Counted from the first letter of the stretch, positions 1 to 9,800 are shown. The stretch: 64,000 bases of DNA from Pseudomonas sp. TH41 (GCF_016650695.1 NZ_JAEKFH010000003.1:2872001-2936000); one strand, 5' to 3'. Made by a program: numbers and translations. The notes: a model not told the origin generated them from the letters alone.

Positions 1-653
1 TCCTCGGCCGCCATCGCCGCGCCTTCAATGGCGAGGAAGAACCAGATCGCGAAGGGGATCGCCGCAAAGATCCCGGGAATCGAGGCGATGGTGAATTCGT
101 TAGAGCCCGACCAGCCGTTGAGCACGAAGTTACTGAAGCTGAAGCCTGGCGCGACCACGCCCATGAACACCAGTAACTCGGCGACGGCCAGCACGGTGAC
201 CACCAACTCAAACGTCGCGGCGATGCTGACGCCGAGGATGTTCAGCGTCATGAACACGAAATAGGCGCCCACTGCCGCGATCTTCGGGTCCAGTTCCGGG
301 TATTGCACGTTGAGATAGGCGCCAATGGCCATGGCGATGGCCGGTGGTGCAAAGACGAATTCGATCAGGGTCGCGATACCGGCGATCAGTCCGCCTTTCT
401 CGCCAAAGGCTCGCCGGCTGTAGGCAAACGGCCCACCGGCGTGGGGAATGGCAGTCGTCAATTCGGTGAAGCTGAAGATGAAACAGGTGTACATCGTCGC
501 CACCATCAAAGCGGTGACGAGGAATCCCAGCGTGCCTGCGGTGCCCCAGCCGTAACTCCAGCCGAAGTACTCGCCGGAAATCACCAGGCCGACGGCAATG
601 CCCCATAAATGCAGGGTGCCGAGTGTGGGTTTGAGCTGTGTGGAAGAAGTCAT
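1..653 (-). CDS. eat: Ethanolamine permease (3' part beyond window)
   Basis: Inner-membrane APC-superfamily amino-acid/amine permease, here about 217 N-terminal residues; the rest lies off the left edge. The start MTSSTQLKPTLGTLHLWGIAVG is followed by hydrophobic segments with GLVISGEYFGWSYGWGTAG, a signature of the ethanolamine permease branch. It imports ethanolamine for oxidation through acetaldehyde. It lies 237 bp downstream of the aldehyde dehydrogenase on the same strand, as PA4023 follows PA4022 in P. aeruginosa, so it is probably co-transcribed and under the same sigma54 control. The lyase genes eutBC would be expected beyond the window. Substrate assignment rests on family and context. 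Confidence 0.85.
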   Translation of the reverse strand, partial: MTSSTQLKPTLGTLHLWGIAVGLVISGEYFGWSYGWGTAGTLGFLVTALMVATMYTCFIFSFTELTTAIPHAGGPFAYSRRAFGEKGGLIAGIATLIEFVFAPPAIAMAIGAYLNVQYPELDPKIAAVGAYFVFMTLNILGVSIAATFELVVTVLAVAELLVFMGVVAPGFSFSNFVLNGWSGSNEFTIASIPGIFAAIPFAIWFFLAIEGAAMAAE

Positions 654-779
654 AAGTCCTCGCTGTCGTTTTTTTTTGATCTTTTGGACTTTCGGGTACG
701 GCGTTTACGTGTGGAGCGGGCACGCAAAGCCCGTGCCAGAGCGGCAGGGCGATGTTTTGATGTTGTCGATAAGGACGCC

Positions 780-844
780 TTCGCGGGCAAGCCCGCTCCC
801 ACAGGGGGACGCGGTGCAAATGTGGGAGCGGGCTTGCTCGCGAA
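780..844. repeat. Paired palindrome (REP doublet) between exaC and eat
   Basis: Inverted repeat with 24-bp arms (780-803 and 821-844, one mismatch) of the TGTGGGAGCGGGCTTGCYCGC type. It lies inside the probable exaC-eat operon and could partly end or stabilise the transcript. The rest of the 654-890 gap holds a further small GC hairpin at about 853-882 just downstream of exaC, without a T-run, and nothing else I recognise. Confidence 0.8.
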
Positions 845-890
845 AGCTATATGCAGGGCGACACAGGAATACCTGCATCGCCCCCGATTT

Positions 891-2411
891 TTAGAAGAAG
901 CCCAGCGGATTGATGTCGTAGCTCACCAGCAGGTTTTTGGTCTGCTGATAGTGGTCGAGCATCATTTTGTGGGTTTCACGACCGACGCCGGATTTTTTGT
1001 AGCCGCCGAACGCGGCGTGCGCCGGGTACAGGTGGTAGCAGTTGGTCCAGACACGACCGGCCTTGATGGCGCGGCCCATGCGATAGGCGCGGTTGATGTC
1101 GCGGGTCCAGAGGCCGGCGCCCAGGCCGAACTCGGTGTCGTTGGCGATGGCCAGGGCTTCGGCTTCGTCCTTGAAGGTGGTGATGCTCACCACCGGGCCA
1201 AAGATTTCTTCCTGGAACACACGCATTTTGTTGGTGCCCTTGAGCAGCGTCGGCTGGATGTAATACCCGGTCGCCAGGCTGCCCTCGAGTTTTTCGATTT
1301 TACCGCCGGTCAGCAGCTCGGCGCCTTCGCCCTTGGCGATTTCCAGGTACGAAAGGATTTTGTCGAATTGTTGCTCGGACGCCTGGGCGCCGACCATTGT
1401 GTCGGTGTCCAGTGGGTCGCCACGTTTGATCGACAGCACTTTCTTCATCACGACTTTCATGAAGTCGTCGTAGATCGACTCTTGCACCAATGCGCGGGAT
1501 GGGCAGGTGCAGACTTCGCCCTGGTTGAAGAACGCCAGCACCAGGCCTTCAGCGGCTTTTTCGATGAAGGTTTCTTCGGCTTGCATGATGTCGGCGAAGA
1601 AGATGTTTGGCGACTTGCCACCCAGCTCCACGGTGGACGGAATGATGTTTTCGGCGGCGCATTTCATAATGTGCGAGCCGACCGGGGTCGAGCCGGTGAA
1701 GGCGATCTTGGCGATGCGTTTGCTGGTGGCCAGGGCCTCGCCGGCCTCTTTGCCATAGCCTTGCACCACGTTCAGTACGCCTGGCGGCAGCAGGTCGCCA
1801 ATCAGCTCCATCAGCACGGTGATGCCCAGCGGGGTTTGTTCGGCAGGCTTGAGCACCACGCAGTTACCGGCAGCCAGTGCCGGGGCGAGTTTCCAGGCGG
1901 CCATCAGGATCGGGAAGTTCCACGGGATGATCTGCCCGACCACGCCCAGCGGTTCATGGATGTGATAGGCCACGGTGTTGCCGTCGATCTCGGCGGCGCT
2001 GCCTTCCTGGGCGCGGATGCAGCCGGCGAAGTAACGGAAATGGTCGGCGGCCAGCGGGATGTCGGCGTTGAGGGTTTCCCGCACGGCTTTGCCGTTGTCC
2101 CAGGATTCGGTGATCGCCAGCAGTTCCAGATTCTGCTCGATGCGGTCGGCGATTTTCAGCAGCACCAGCGAGCGCGCCTGGGCGGACGTGGCGCCCCAGG
2201 CATCGGCGGCCGCGTGGGCGGCGTCCAGGGCCTTGTCGATGTCTTCGGCCGTGGAGCGCGGGAATTCGGCAATCGGTTGGCCATTGACTGGCGAAGTATT
2301 GGTGAAGTACTGACCTTTAACAGGCGCGACGAACTCGCCGCCGATGTAATTACCGTATTTGCTCTTGAACGAAACGATAGCGCCTTCAGTACCGGGGTGA
2401 GCGTAACGCAT
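891..2411 (-). CDS. exaC: NAD-dependent (acet)aldehyde dehydrogenase
   Basis: 506-residue class I aldehyde dehydrogenase, the usual length. Visible are the NAD-binding PWNFP (163-167), the FTGS loop (238-241), catalytic Glu262 in ELGGKSPN and nucleophile Cys301 in FNQGEVC. It should oxidise acetaldehyde made from ethanolamine (or ethanol) to acetate. The order permease-dehydrogenase-divergent EatR matches PA4023-PA4022-PA4021, where this gene is also listed as exaC2 or hdhA. A sigma54 promoter about 200 bp upstream suggests EatR/RpoN control. The start ATG is followed by RYAHPGTEG, the conserved N-terminus of this branch. Confidence 0.92.
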   Translation of the reverse strand: MRYAHPGTEGAIVSFKSKYGNYIGGEFVAPVKGQYFTNTSPVNGQPIAEFPRSTAEDIDKALDAAHAAADAWGATSAQARSLVLLKIADRIEQNLELLAITESWDNGKAVRETLNADIPLAADHFRYFAGCIRAQEGSAAEIDGNTVAYHIHEPLGVVGQIIPWNFPILMAAWKLAPALAAGNCVVLKPAEQTPLGITVLMELIGDLLPPGVLNVVQGYGKEAGEALATSKRIAKIAFTGSTPVGSHIMKCAAENIIPSTVELGGKSPNIFFADIMQAEETFIEKAAEGLVLAFFNQGEVCTCPSRALVQESIYDDFMKVVMKKVLSIKRGDPLDTDTMVGAQASEQQFDKILSYLEIAKGEGAELLTGGKIEKLEGSLATGYYIQPTLLKGTNKMRVFQEEIFGPVVSITTFKDEAEALAIANDTEFGLGAGLWTRDINRAYRMGRAIKAGRVWTNCYHLYPAHAAFGGYKKSGVGRETHKMMLDHYQQTKNLLVSYDINPLGFF

Positions 2412-2483
2412 GATATTTCTCCTTGGCTTTTGTACTTATAAAGATCGATGCGCAAACTGCCTGCGCGACGATCATGCTGCGTT

Positions 2484-2542
2484 AAAAACAGGTTCGGAAT
2501 GCTCATGTAGGTTCCCTACACTCCGCTCCCTCGCCTGTTTTT
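2484..2542. repeat. Short inverted repeat, AAAAACAGG...CCTGTTTTT
   Basis: Nine-bp arms at 2484-2492 and 2534-2542 flank a stretch of the kind often seen in Pseudomonas intergenic DNA (GGAATGCTCAT...CTCCGCTCCCTCG). It would lie in the 5' leader of exaC if transcription starts at the predicted sigma54 promoter. Function unknown. Confidence 0.45.
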
Positions 2543-2619
2543 GCCTTGCCTGATCGCCGCTCGGCGAGTTTTCGCACCGATCTTGCGGAGGCGCGCATGT
2601 GCGCTTGCTATAAGCGTAG

Positions 2620-2635
2620 AGCAAAGGTCGGGCCA
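2620..2635 (-). promoter_or_regulatory. Sigma54 (-24/-12) promoter for exaC-eat
   Basis: Read on the minus strand the site is TGGCCC-GACCT-TTGCT, against the consensus TGGCAC-N5-TTGCW: the invariant GG and GC are present with correct spacing. It points at exaC, giving a leader of about 200 nt. A neighbouring gene for a sigma54-dependent activator (EatR) supports it. Inferred from sequence only. Confidence 0.7.
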
Positions 2636-2709
2636 CTGCCTTGCAGGTCAGGCAAATCAAGGCCTTGCGCAGTTTTTGTCGGACAGGCGGACCCCGTTCG
2701 TGACGTTTT

Positions 2710-2738
2710 CGGTACAGCTCTCGTGACACTTTGTACCG
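2710..2738. promoter_or_regulatory. Candidate EatR upstream activating site
   Basis: Perfect 7-bp inverted repeat CGGTACA (2710-2716) / TGTACCG (2732-2738), about 80-110 bp upstream of the sigma54 promoter, the usual distance for an enhancer-binding protein. No EatR consensus is known to me, so assignment to EatR is inference from position. Confidence 0.45.
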
Positions 2739-2841
2739 TTTGTGGCACAGCCTGTGACTGGCCGGTCTTGCCAGCATTGCAATGCGCGTCAGGCTGGAGG
2801 ATGCTCGGTGCTCTTCACACCTTTGATGGCTGCCGCATAAC

Positions 2842-2924
2842 CCTGTAGGAGCTGCCGCAGGCTGCGATCTTTTGATCTTAAAAATCAAAATCAAAAGATC
2901 GCAGCCTTCGGCAGCTCCTACAGG
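2842..2924. repeat. REP doublet upstream of eatR
   Basis: Two near-perfect arms (about 2842-2879 and 2887-2924) of the GTAGGAGCTGCCGCAGGCTGC family, joined by an A/T-rich loop. It ends only 34 bp before the eatR start codon, so any eatR promoter upstream of it would put this hairpin in the leader. Confidence 0.85.
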
Positions 2925-2958
2925 GGCGGTGTAAACAGCTGGGGGAGAATAATAAGAA

Positions 2959-4872
2959 ATGCACGACAACCATTTGAGTCGCCATGCCCAGCAAGTGTTG
3001 ACCGTGACCCAGGGGAAATCCCACCTGCAGGGTCCCGGTAGCGATCCGTCCATCGCCCGTTCCTGGCTGCGTTGCCTTGAGGACTATCACCTCGACCCGA
3101 CCCTGACCATGGCGCCGACGGTGCTTGAACATGGCCGCGTCCTGGAAAGCCGTGAACGCTTGCAGCAAGTGCTGCACATCGCCGGCAACGAAATGAGCAG
3201 CCTTCATCAGCAACTGTCCGGCGCCGGGCATGCGGTCCTGCTGACTGACGCCCGCGGGGTGATCCTCAATTGCGTCACCGCGCCTGCCGAACGCAAGATC
3301 TTCGAGCGCGCTGGTCTCTGGCTGGGCGCCGACTGGAGCGAGGCCTGCGAAGGCACCAACGGCATCGGCACCTGTTTGGTGGAGCGACAGTCGCTGACTA
3401 TTCACCAGGACGAACACTTTCGCGGTCGCCATACCGGCCTGACCTGCTCGGCGAGCCCGGTATTCGACCCCCATGGCGAACTGTTGGCGGTGCTCGACGT
3501 GTCTTCGGCGCGTCACGAGGTCTCGCGGCAGAGTCAGTTCCACACCATGGCGCTGGTCAATCTGTCGGCGAAGATGATCGAGAGCTGCTATTTCCTGCGT
3601 TACTTCGACAATCAATGGTTGCTGCGTTTTCACTTGCAGGCCGAATCCGTGGGACTGTTCAGCGAAGGGCTGCTGGCGTTCGACGGGGAAGGGCGGATCA
3701 GTGCGGTCAACCAGAGCGCACTGAACCTGCTCGGGCATATTCGCGGGGGCTTGCTGGGCAAACCGGTGGAAATGTTTTTTGATTGTTCGCTGGACGAATT
3801 GCTCGGCCGTGCGAGTGTGAATGCCAACGCCAGTTGGCCGTTGCGAACCCGTGACGGTCGCAGCCTGTTTGCCGTGTTGCGGGGGCAGCCGCGCAGTATT
3901 CCGGTGCCGGTGGTTCAAAGTCCGGTGATTGCCGAGCGTGCGCGTCTGTCGGGCATCTGTATTGGCGATACCGCGTTGCAGGAAGACTTCCGCAAATCCC
4001 TGCGGGTCTTTGAGCGGGACGTACCGCTGTTGATCAATGGCGAAACCGGGTCCGGCAAAGAGGCCTTCGCCAAAGCCGTGCACCAGGCCAGCCAACGGGC
4101 CGAAAAAGCCTTCGTCGCGCTTAATTGCGCGGCCATTCCTGAAAGCCTGATCGAGAGCGAGCTGTTCGGCTATCGCGGCGGCAGCTTTACCGGTGCGCGC
4201 AAGGAAGGCATGCGTGGCAAGTTACAGCAGGCCGACGGCGGGACGTTGTTCCTCGATGAAATCGGCGACATGCCGCTGGCGCTGCAGACTCGGTTATTAA
4301 GGGTGCTGGAGGACCGTCAGGTGGTGCCGATTGGCGGTGAGCCGGAGTCGGTCAATGTGCGGATCATCAGCGCCACTCACCGCGATTTGCTGGAGCGGGT
4401 GGCGGACGGCAGCTTCCGCGAGGATTTGTATTACCGGCTCAATGGGTTGGAGGTTGCGTTGCCGGCATTGCGCGATCGTACGGACAAATCCCAGCTACTC
4501 GACTTCTTGCTGACCGAAGAGGCCGGCGGGGAATCGGTGCTGATCGACGCGCCGGCACGCCAGGCGTTGTTGGGTTATGCCTGGCCGGGGAATGTGCGGC
4601 AACTGCGCAATGTGCTGCGCACGTTGGCGGCGTTGTGTGAGGACGGACGGATTGGACTGGAGGATTTGCCCGCGATGATTCGTCAGGCTCGGCCATTGCA
4701 CGCTGTGGCCGTAGAAGCGCAATCCGAGCATCCGCTGGATGATGCCGAGCGGCTGGCGTTGCTGAATGTGCTGGAGCAAACGCGTTGGCATATGACGCAT
4801 ACGGCCGAACAGTTGGGCGTCAGCCGCAATACGCTCTATAGAAAACTGCGTAAACACGGCATCGCCCGTTAG
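2959..4872 (+). CDS. eatR: Sigma54-dependent activator of ethanolamine catabolism
   Basis: 637-residue AcoR-type enhancer-binding protein. A GAF-like sensor occupies roughly residues 75-200 and a PAS-like segment 230-300. The AAA+ domain shows Walker A GETGSGKE (361-368), the sigma54-contact loop GSFTGA (408-413, Ser in place of the usual Ala) and Walker B FLDEIGD (431-437). A Fis-type helix-turn-helix ends the protein (AEQLGVSRNTLYRKLRKHG). It should sense an ethanolamine-pathway signal and activate the divergent exaC-eat promoter. The start was chosen for the GGGGGAG ribosome site just upstream. EatR is named by synteny with PA4021. Confidence 0.88.
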   Translation: MHDNHLSRHAQQVLTVTQGKSHLQGPGSDPSIARSWLRCLEDYHLDPTLTMAPTVLEHGRVLESRERLQQVLHIAGNEMSSLHQQLSGAGHAVLLTDARGVILNCVTAPAERKIFERAGLWLGADWSEACEGTNGIGTCLVERQSLTIHQDEHFRGRHTGLTCSASPVFDPHGELLAVLDVSSARHEVSRQSQFHTMALVNLSAKMIESCYFLRYFDNQWLLRFHLQAESVGLFSEGLLAFDGEGRISAVNQSALNLLGHIRGGLLGKPVEMFFDCSLDELLGRASVNANASWPLRTRDGRSLFAVLRGQPRSIPVPVVQSPVIAERARLSGICIGDTALQEDFRKSLRVFERDVPLLINGETGSGKEAFAKAVHQASQRAEKAFVALNCAAIPESLIESELFGYRGGSFTGARKEGMRGKLQQADGGTLFLDEIGDMPLALQTRLLRVLEDRQVVPIGGEPESVNVRIISATHRDLLERVADGSFREDLYYRLNGLEVALPALRDRTDKSQLLDFLLTEEAGGESVLIDAPARQALLGYAWPGNVRQLRNVLRTLAALCEDGRIGLEDLPAMIRQARPLHAVAVEAQSEHPLDDAERLALLNVLEQTRWHMTHTAEQLGVSRNTLYRKLRKHGIAR

Positions 4873-4883
4873 ATGCACCAGAT

Positions 4884-4987
4884 CCTGTAGGAGCGAGCTT
4901 GCTCGCGATGGGCTTGAGGACGCCACGGGGTGTCAGGCTTTCCGCGTAATCGTTAACGACCATCGCGAGCAAGCTCGCTCCTACAGG
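4884..4987. repeat. REP doublet, GTAGGAGCGAGCTTGCTCGC family
   Basis: Arms 4884-4911 and 4960-4987 are 28-bp perfect inverted copies. It lies between eatR and mpl, where it could serve as a 3' end for eatR. Confidence 0.88.
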
Positions 4988-5069
4988 GGCGTGGTGGTTG
5001 ATCTTCAAACACAAGGTGCGATTTCCCCCTTCCTACGCTAACCTGCGGCCATGTTTTACGAGGTCGACT

Positions 5070-6419
5070 ATGCACATTCATATTCTTGGTATCTGCGGCA
5101 CTTTCATGGGTTCGATGGCGGTTCTGGCCAAAGAGCTGGGCCATCACGTGACGGGCTCCGATGCCAACGTCTATCCGCCGATGAGCACCCAGCTTGAAGC
5201 GCAGGGCATTGAGTTGACCCAAGGCTACGATCCTTCACAACTCGACCCGGCACCGGATCTGGTGGTGATCGGCAATGCCATGTCCCGCGGCAACCCGGCG
5301 GTCGAATATGTGCTGAACAAAGGCCTGCCTTACGTCTCCGGCCCGCAATGGCTGGCGGATCACGTGCTGCAAGGTCGCTGGGTGCTGGCGGTCGCGGGTA
5401 CTCACGGCAAAACAACCACCAGCAGCATGCTCGCCTGGGTGCTGGAACACGCGGGCATGAGCCCGGGTTTCCTGATCGGCGGTGTGCCGCAGAACTTCTC
5501 GGTGTCGGCTCGCCTGGGTGACACACCGTTCTTCGTTATCGAAGCCGACGAATACGACAGCGCCTTCTTCGACAAGCGTTCCAAGTTCGTTCACTACCGC
5601 CCGCGCACGGCGATCCTGAACAACCTGGAATACGATCACGCCGACATCTTCCCCGATCTGCCAGCCATCGAGCGGCAGTTCCACCATTTGGTGCGGACCA
5701 TCCCGAGTGAAGGCCTGGTGATCCATCCGACAACCGAGCCGGCCTTGCAACGCGTCATCGAAATGGGCTGCTGGACCCCGGTGCAAACCACGGGTGCCGG
5801 TGGTCAGTGGCAGGTCAAGTTGCTGAGCGAAGACGGTTCGAAGTTCGAGGTGATGTTCGAAGGTGTGGCTCAAGGCGTGGTCGAGTGGGACATGACGGGT
5901 CAGCACAACGTCGCGAACGCCCTGGCCACGTTAGCGGCGGCACGCCACGTCGGTGTGGTGCCATCGATGGGCATCGCCGCACTGAGCGCTTTCAAAAGCG
6001 TGAAGCGGCGCATGGAGAAAGTCGCGGAAGTGGGTGGCATCACCATTTATGACGACTTTGCTCACCACCCGACCGCCATCGCCACGACGCTCGACGGTTT
6101 GCGCAAGCGTATCGGCGACGCGCCATTGATCGCGATCATCGAACCGCGCTCCAACTCGATGAAGCTCGGTGCCCACCGCGACGGCTTGCCGGAAAGCGTG
6201 GTCGATGCCGATCAGGTGATCTGGTATGCGCCGGCCAACCTCGGCTGGGACCTGGCCAGCACCGCCGCGCTGTGCACCGTGCCGTCGATCGTCAGTGACT
6301 CACTGGAAGGCATCATCGAACGCGTGAAGAGTCAGGCTCAGCCCGGCACTCACGTGGTGATCATGAGCAACGGCGGCTTCGGCGGCCTGCACGGCAAACT
6401 CGCCGAGGCGCTGCGATGA
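5070..6419 (+). CDS. mpl: UDP-MurNAc:tripeptide ligase Mpl
   Basis: 449-residue Mur-ligase-family enzyme that joins recycled L-Ala-gamma-D-Glu-meso-DAP to UDP-MurNAc in the cytoplasm, returning cell-wall peptides to synthesis. The N-terminus [14 protein letters not shown] binds the UDP part; the ATP loop is AGTHGKTTT (109-117). An earlier in-frame start at 4998 exists, but ATG 5070 gives the family length and start and has an AGG upstream. It overlaps ubiX by four bases (ATGA), so the two are translationally coupled, as in PA4020-PA4019. Confidence 0.95.
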   Translation: MHIHILGICGTFMGSMAVLAKELGHHVTGSDANVYPPMSTQLEAQGIELTQGYDPSQLDPAPDLVVIGNAMSRGNPAVEYVLNKGLPYVSGPQWLADHVLQGRWVLAVAGTHGKTTTSSMLAWVLEHAGMSPGFLIGGVPQNFSVSARLGDTPFFVIEADEYDSAFFDKRSKFVHYRPRTAILNNLEYDHADIFPDLPAIERQFHHLVRTIPSEGLVIHPTTEPALQRVIEMGCWTPVQTTGAGGQWQVKLLSEDGSKFEVMFEGVAQGVVEWDMTGQHNVANALATLAAARHVGVVPSMGIAALSAFKSVKRRMEKVAEVGGITIYDDFAHHPTAIATTLDGLRKRIGDAPLIAIIEPRSNSMKLGAHRDGLPESVVDADQVIWYAPANLGWDLASTAALCTVPSIVSDSLEGIIERVKSQAQPGTHVVIMSNGGFGGLHGKLAEALR

Positions 6420-7048
6420 ACAACGGCCCGGAACGCATCACGCTGGCGATGACCGGCGCTTCAGGCGCCCAGTACGGTTTGCGCCTGCTCGACTGCCTGG
6501 TACGTGAAGACCGCGAAGTGCACTTTCTGATTTCCAAGGCCGCGCAACTGGTGATGGCCACCGAGACGGACGTGACGCTGCCGCCCAAGCCGCAGACGAT
6601 GCAAGCCTTCCTCACCGAATACACCGGCGCTGCCGCCGGGCAGATTCGGGTGTACGGCAAGGAAGACTGGATGTCGCCGGTGGCCTCTGGGTCCGGCTCG
6701 CCGGCGGCGATGGTGGTGGTGCCGTGTTCCACCGGGACCTTGTCGGCCATTGCGACCGGTGCCTGCAACAACCTGATCGAGCGTGCCGCTGACGTCACCC
6801 TGAAGGAGCGCCGCCAGTTGATCCTGGTGCCGCGTGAGGCGCCGTATTCGAGCATTCATCTGGAGAATATGCTCAAGTTGTCGAACATGGGCGTGACGAT
6901 CTTGCCGGCCTCGCCGGGCTTCTATCATCAGCCGCAAACCATCGATGACCTGATTGATTTCGTCGTGGCGCGCATTCTCAACGTGCTGAACATTCCCCAA
7001 GACATGCTGCCACGCTGGGGTGAGCATCATCTGACCAGCGATGAATAA
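6416..7048 (+). CDS. ubiX: Flavin prenyltransferase UbiX
   Basis: 210 residues, usual length. UbiX attaches a dimethylallyl group to FMN to make the prenyl-FMN cofactor of UbiD decarboxylases in ubiquinone synthesis. The FMN-binding TGASGAQYG near residue 13 and [14 protein letters not shown] near 100 are typical. ATG overlaps the mpl stop. Its product acts with UbiD, which is not in this window. Confidence 0.95.
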   Translation: MNNGPERITLAMTGASGAQYGLRLLDCLVREDREVHFLISKAAQLVMATETDVTLPPKPQTMQAFLTEYTGAAAGQIRVYGKEDWMSPVASGSGSPAAMVVVPCSTGTLSAIATGACNNLIERAADVTLKERRQLILVPREAPYSSIHLENMLKLSNMGVTILPASPGFYHQPQTIDDLIDFVVARILNVLNIPQDMLPRWGEHHLTSDE

Positions 7049-7325
7049 GCTGCTGACGATGGTGCTGGTGTTGCAACTGGCGGGGTGCGCCACGGCGCGC
7101 ACGCTCGATGCGGCCAAACCCGGGGCGCCGGTGGTGTATTCAGGCACTCGGCTGGATTTGTACGCGATGAACGGCGGCTGCTGCGCCAAGGACCGTTTCG
7201 GTGCAGAAGCGCCGAGCTATCCTGGCGTCGACCTGCCGGCCAGCGCGTTGCTCGACACGTTGCTGTTGCCGTTGTCGGTGCTCACCGTGATCGGGGTCAG
7301 TTTTCAGGCGACCGGCGGGTTGTAA
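7041..7325 (+). CDS. YceK/YidQ-type small lipoprotein
   Basis: 94 residues. The signal peptide ends in the lipobox LAGC with Cys16, so the protein should be lipid-anchored. After it comes an Y-S-G-T-R-L-D segment and a hydrophobic [21 protein letters not shown] stretch typical of the YceK/YidQ (DUF1375) lipoproteins. It overlaps the end of ubiX by eight bases, so it is the last gene of the mpl operon. Function unknown. Confidence 0.8.
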   Translation: MNKLLTMVLVLQLAGCATARTLDAAKPGAPVVYSGTRLDLYAMNGGCCAKDRFGAEAPSYPGVDLPASALLDTLLLPLSVLTVIGVSFQATGGL

Positions 7326-7331
7326 AAAAGC

Positions 7332-7409
7332 AAAAGATCGCAGCCTTCGGCAGCTCCTACAGGATGAACATATATCCCATGTAGGAGCTGCCGCAGGCTG
7401 CGATCTTTT
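7332..7409. repeat. REP doublet at convergent gene ends
   Basis: Arms 7332-7361 and 7380-7409 of the GATCGCAGCCTTCGGCAGCTCC family. It fills the space between the mpl operon and the convergent gene at 7414, with A/T tracts outside the arms, so it probably works as a two-way terminator. Confidence 0.85.
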
Positions 7410-7413
7410 GATC

Positions 7414-8055
7414 TTACTTGCCTAACTTGCGCAGCTCATCCGACTCAATCACCCGCACCCCATCCTGCTCTTCCAGCGCCAGCCGCCACATGGCGCGGGC
7501 CAGTTGGCAGGCTTCGATGCCGCGGAATTTACCGGGAATCAAACGGGACAGTGGCCCAGCGAATTGCTCCGCCAGGCGGGGTTCTGCGCGGTCACCCAAC
7601 AGCAGGGAAGGTCGGCAAATGGTCAGTTGCGGCCAGTCCTGCGCGCGCAATGCCTGTTCCATTTCGCCTTTGACCCGGTTGTAGAAAATCGTCGATTTCG
7701 GATCAGCCCCCAGGGCGCTGATCACGATCAGGTGCCGTGCGCCCATTTCGCGGGCGCGCTTGGCGAACGCCACCACCATGTCCAGGTCCACGGCGCGAAA
7801 CGCCTGTTCCGAGCCGGCTTGCTTGATGGTGGTGCCGAGGCAGCAATAGGCGATGTCGACGCGACCGTTCAGTTGCTGCAAAAACACCGCCGGGTCACCG
7901 ACCGGGTTTTCAAGGTGGGGATGCTCCGCCAGTGGCCGGCGTGAGGGCGCCAATACCCGTGTGATCGTTGGCTCATTGAGCAGGCGATCAAGCAGATGTT
8001 CACCGGTCAATCCGGTAGCTCCGGCAAGCAATACGTGCTGAGGCGTCAAGTACAT
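7414..8055 (-). CDS. NAD(P)-binding atypical SDR protein
   Basis: 213-residue Rossmann protein starting with the dinucleotide motif GATGLTG (12-18) and containing [16 protein letters not shown] and [26 protein letters not shown], features of the HTATIP2/TIP30-like atypical short-chain dehydrogenases. The YNRVK segment resembles the YxxxK pair. Substrate unknown. It stands alone on its strand after the MORN/C13 gene, with a 26-bp gap between them, so the two may be co-transcribed. Confidence 0.75.
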   Translation of the reverse strand: MYLTPQHVLLAGATGLTGEHLLDRLLNEPTITRVLAPSRRPLAEHPHLENPVGDPAVFLQQLNGRVDIAYCCLGTTIKQAGSEQAFRAVDLDMVVAFAKRAREMGARHLIVISALGADPKSTIFYNRVKGEMEQALRAQDWPQLTICRPSLLLGDRAEPRLAEQFAGPLSRLIPGKFRGIEACQLARAMWRLALEEQDGVRVIESDELRKLGK

Positions 8056-8081
8056 AGTGTTTCCCCCTTGATACTGTCAGC

Positions 8082-9800
8082 TTAGTTGTTCTTTGCATCC
8101 TTGCTGTCAATGGAGACACTTTGCAGTGCTTTTCGTGCTTGCTGTTTGCGTAGCAGCTGCCAGTGAGACAGGACAGTTTTCGGCGCCCAGATCTGTGGCT
8201 CCGAGGCTTCGAAGCTGTCCGCCAGCTCGCGCTCGGCGACGGTGGCCTTGGCCAGTTTGAAGGCTTGTTCCAGATCGTCGGTCTGGTTCAAAGCCTGGGC
8301 GAACAGGGCGTCGCCGAAGTAGGTGAAGTTGGCTTCTTCCGAACAGCCGAAGGACACTCGGTCGGCGCGCGAGGCGGTCATGATCAGGGTGCGCTCGTCC
8401 TTGAGGGCCGGGATGAAGCCGCCGGAATAGCAGGACGAAATCACCACGATCTTGTCGCGGTTTTTCAGGGGGGCGAGGACGGCGGCGAGTTCATCGGCCG
8501 GCAGGTCGGACAGTTCCATGCGGGGTTGGTCGAGCACCAGTTCGTGTTCGCTGGTGCCGTGACTGGTCAGGTAGATGAAGATCAAATCTTCCGGGCCACT
8601 GCGTTCAGCCAGGGTCTGGACGGCGCGGCGCAGGTTTTCCCGGGTGGCCATGGGCCGGTCGACAAGGTGGTCGCGATGGTTCACCAGGCGGATCTGGCCA
8701 AACGCGCCGAAGCGGCTGGCGAGCATGTTGCTGACGTAATCGGATTCACGCAAAAACACGCTCTGCTTGCCGTCACCGCCGAGGGTCAAGGTGTACAGCT
8801 CCACCGCTGGGGTCGAGGCCGGCACGTTGAACAGTGCATCGTCGAGCAAGCGGCCCTGGGCCAGCAAGCCGAGTTCGAGTGAGTCGGGCAGCAACTTGCC
8901 ATCGGCATCACGTACGCGCTGGCCATTGATCCACGTACCGCTTTGCACGGTGCCGTCAGTCAGAACCAGGGTGCCACGACCGGAATAGCTGTCACTGTCG
9001 AATTGGCCGATGTAGAAACTGCCGTCCGGCAGGTTCAAGCGGCCCTGGCCGGAAAAGCGCCAGTCACTGAACTGGCCTACGTAATGGCTGCCATCGGCGC
9101 CAATCAGTTCGCCCTTGCCGTTCAGCGACCCTTCCTTGAACTGGCCCAGCCAGACATCGCCATCGGCGTTCTCGTAGCGGCCCTTGCCGTGCAATTGATT
9201 GTTCTTGAAGTCGCCGACATAAATGTCGCCATCGGCGCTGTTGAACGTGCCATTGCCCTCCAGCTGACCGTTGACGAACGTCCCGGTGAACTGATTGCCA
9301 CTGGCGTCGCCGCGCTGACCTTCGCCATTGGGTTTGCCGTGGGTGAACTGGCCCTGATAGGTGCTGCCGTCGTCGAGTTCGAGACGACCCAGCCCTGAAT
9401 ATTGATCGGCTTTGAATTCGCCGCGGTAGGTCATGCCGTTTTCTTTGAGGGTGCCTTCACCGTCGCGTCGACCGAGTTTGAAACCGCCGGTGTAGCTGCT
9501 TCCGGCCGTCGTCAACACGCCTTGCCCGTCGAACAGGCCCTGATTGAACTGGCCGCGATAGACCTCGCCGTTGCTGCCGTGCCATTCGCCCTGGCCATGC
9601 CATTGGCCCTTGTCGAAGGCGCCGGCGTACCAACTGCCGTTCGGGTAATCGATACGGCCCTGGCCTTGCAGCAATCCGTCGACCAGGCCACCGCGATAGC
9701 GTCCGCCATCCGGCAGGCGGGCATCGGGGGACAACAGCGATTCGCCGTCGCCGCACGCGGTGAGTAATAGGGTCAGAGCGAGGAGTGCAAGTGGGCGCAT
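8082..9800 (-). CDS. Lipoprotein with MORN repeats and C13 peptidase domain
   Basis: 572 residues. The lipobox LLTAC gives lipid-anchored Cys16. Residues about 33-295 hold twelve MORN-like repeats of the form YxGxFxxGxxxGxGxxxxxDG. Residues about 330-535 form a C13 (legumain/GPI8-like, caspase-fold) peptidase: His414 in LTSHGTSE and Cys457 in ISSCYSGGF are the expected catalytic pair, so the enzyme looks intact. It should face the periplasm or sit under the outer membrane. The PA4016 position in P. aeruginosa suggests a conserved gene. Substrate is unknown; autoprocessing or processing of envelope proteins is a guess. Confidence 0.85.
   Translation of the reverse strand: MRPLALLALTLLLTACGDGESLLSPDARLPDGGRYRGGLVDGLLQGQGRIDYPNGSWYAGAFDKGQWHGQGEWHGSNGEVYRGQFNQGLFDGQGVLTTAGSSYTGGFKLGRRDGEGTLKENGMTYRGEFKADQYSGLGRLELDDGSTYQGQFTHGKPNGEGQRGDASGNQFTGTFVNGQLEGNGTFNSADGDIYVGDFKNNQLHGKGRYENADGDVWLGQFKEGSLNGKGELIGADGSHYVGQFSDWRFSGQGRLNLPDGSFYIGQFDSDSYSGRGTLVLTDGTVQSGTWINGQRVRDADGKLLPDSLELGLLAQGRLLDDALFNVPASTPAVELYTLTLGGDGKQSVFLRESDYVSNMLASRFGAFGQIRLVNHRDHLVDRPMATRENLRRAVQTLAERSGPEDLIFIYLTSHGTSEHELVLDQPRMELSDLPADELAAVLAPLKNRDKIVVISSCYSGGFIPALKDERTLIMTASRADRVSFGCSEEANFTYFGDALFAQALNQTDDLEQAFKLAKATVAERELADSFEASEPQIWAPKTVLSHWQLLRKQQARKALQSVSIDSKDAKNN

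Noticed and set aside
609..2441. 610-residue plus-strand open frame
   Set aside because: It is antisense to exaC, has no recognisable domain and shows the Gly/Ala/His/Arg-rich composition of a mirror frame in high-GC DNA.
6361..6855. Minus-strand frame opposite ubiX
   Set aside because: No domain, no ribosome site, opposite a well-supported gene.
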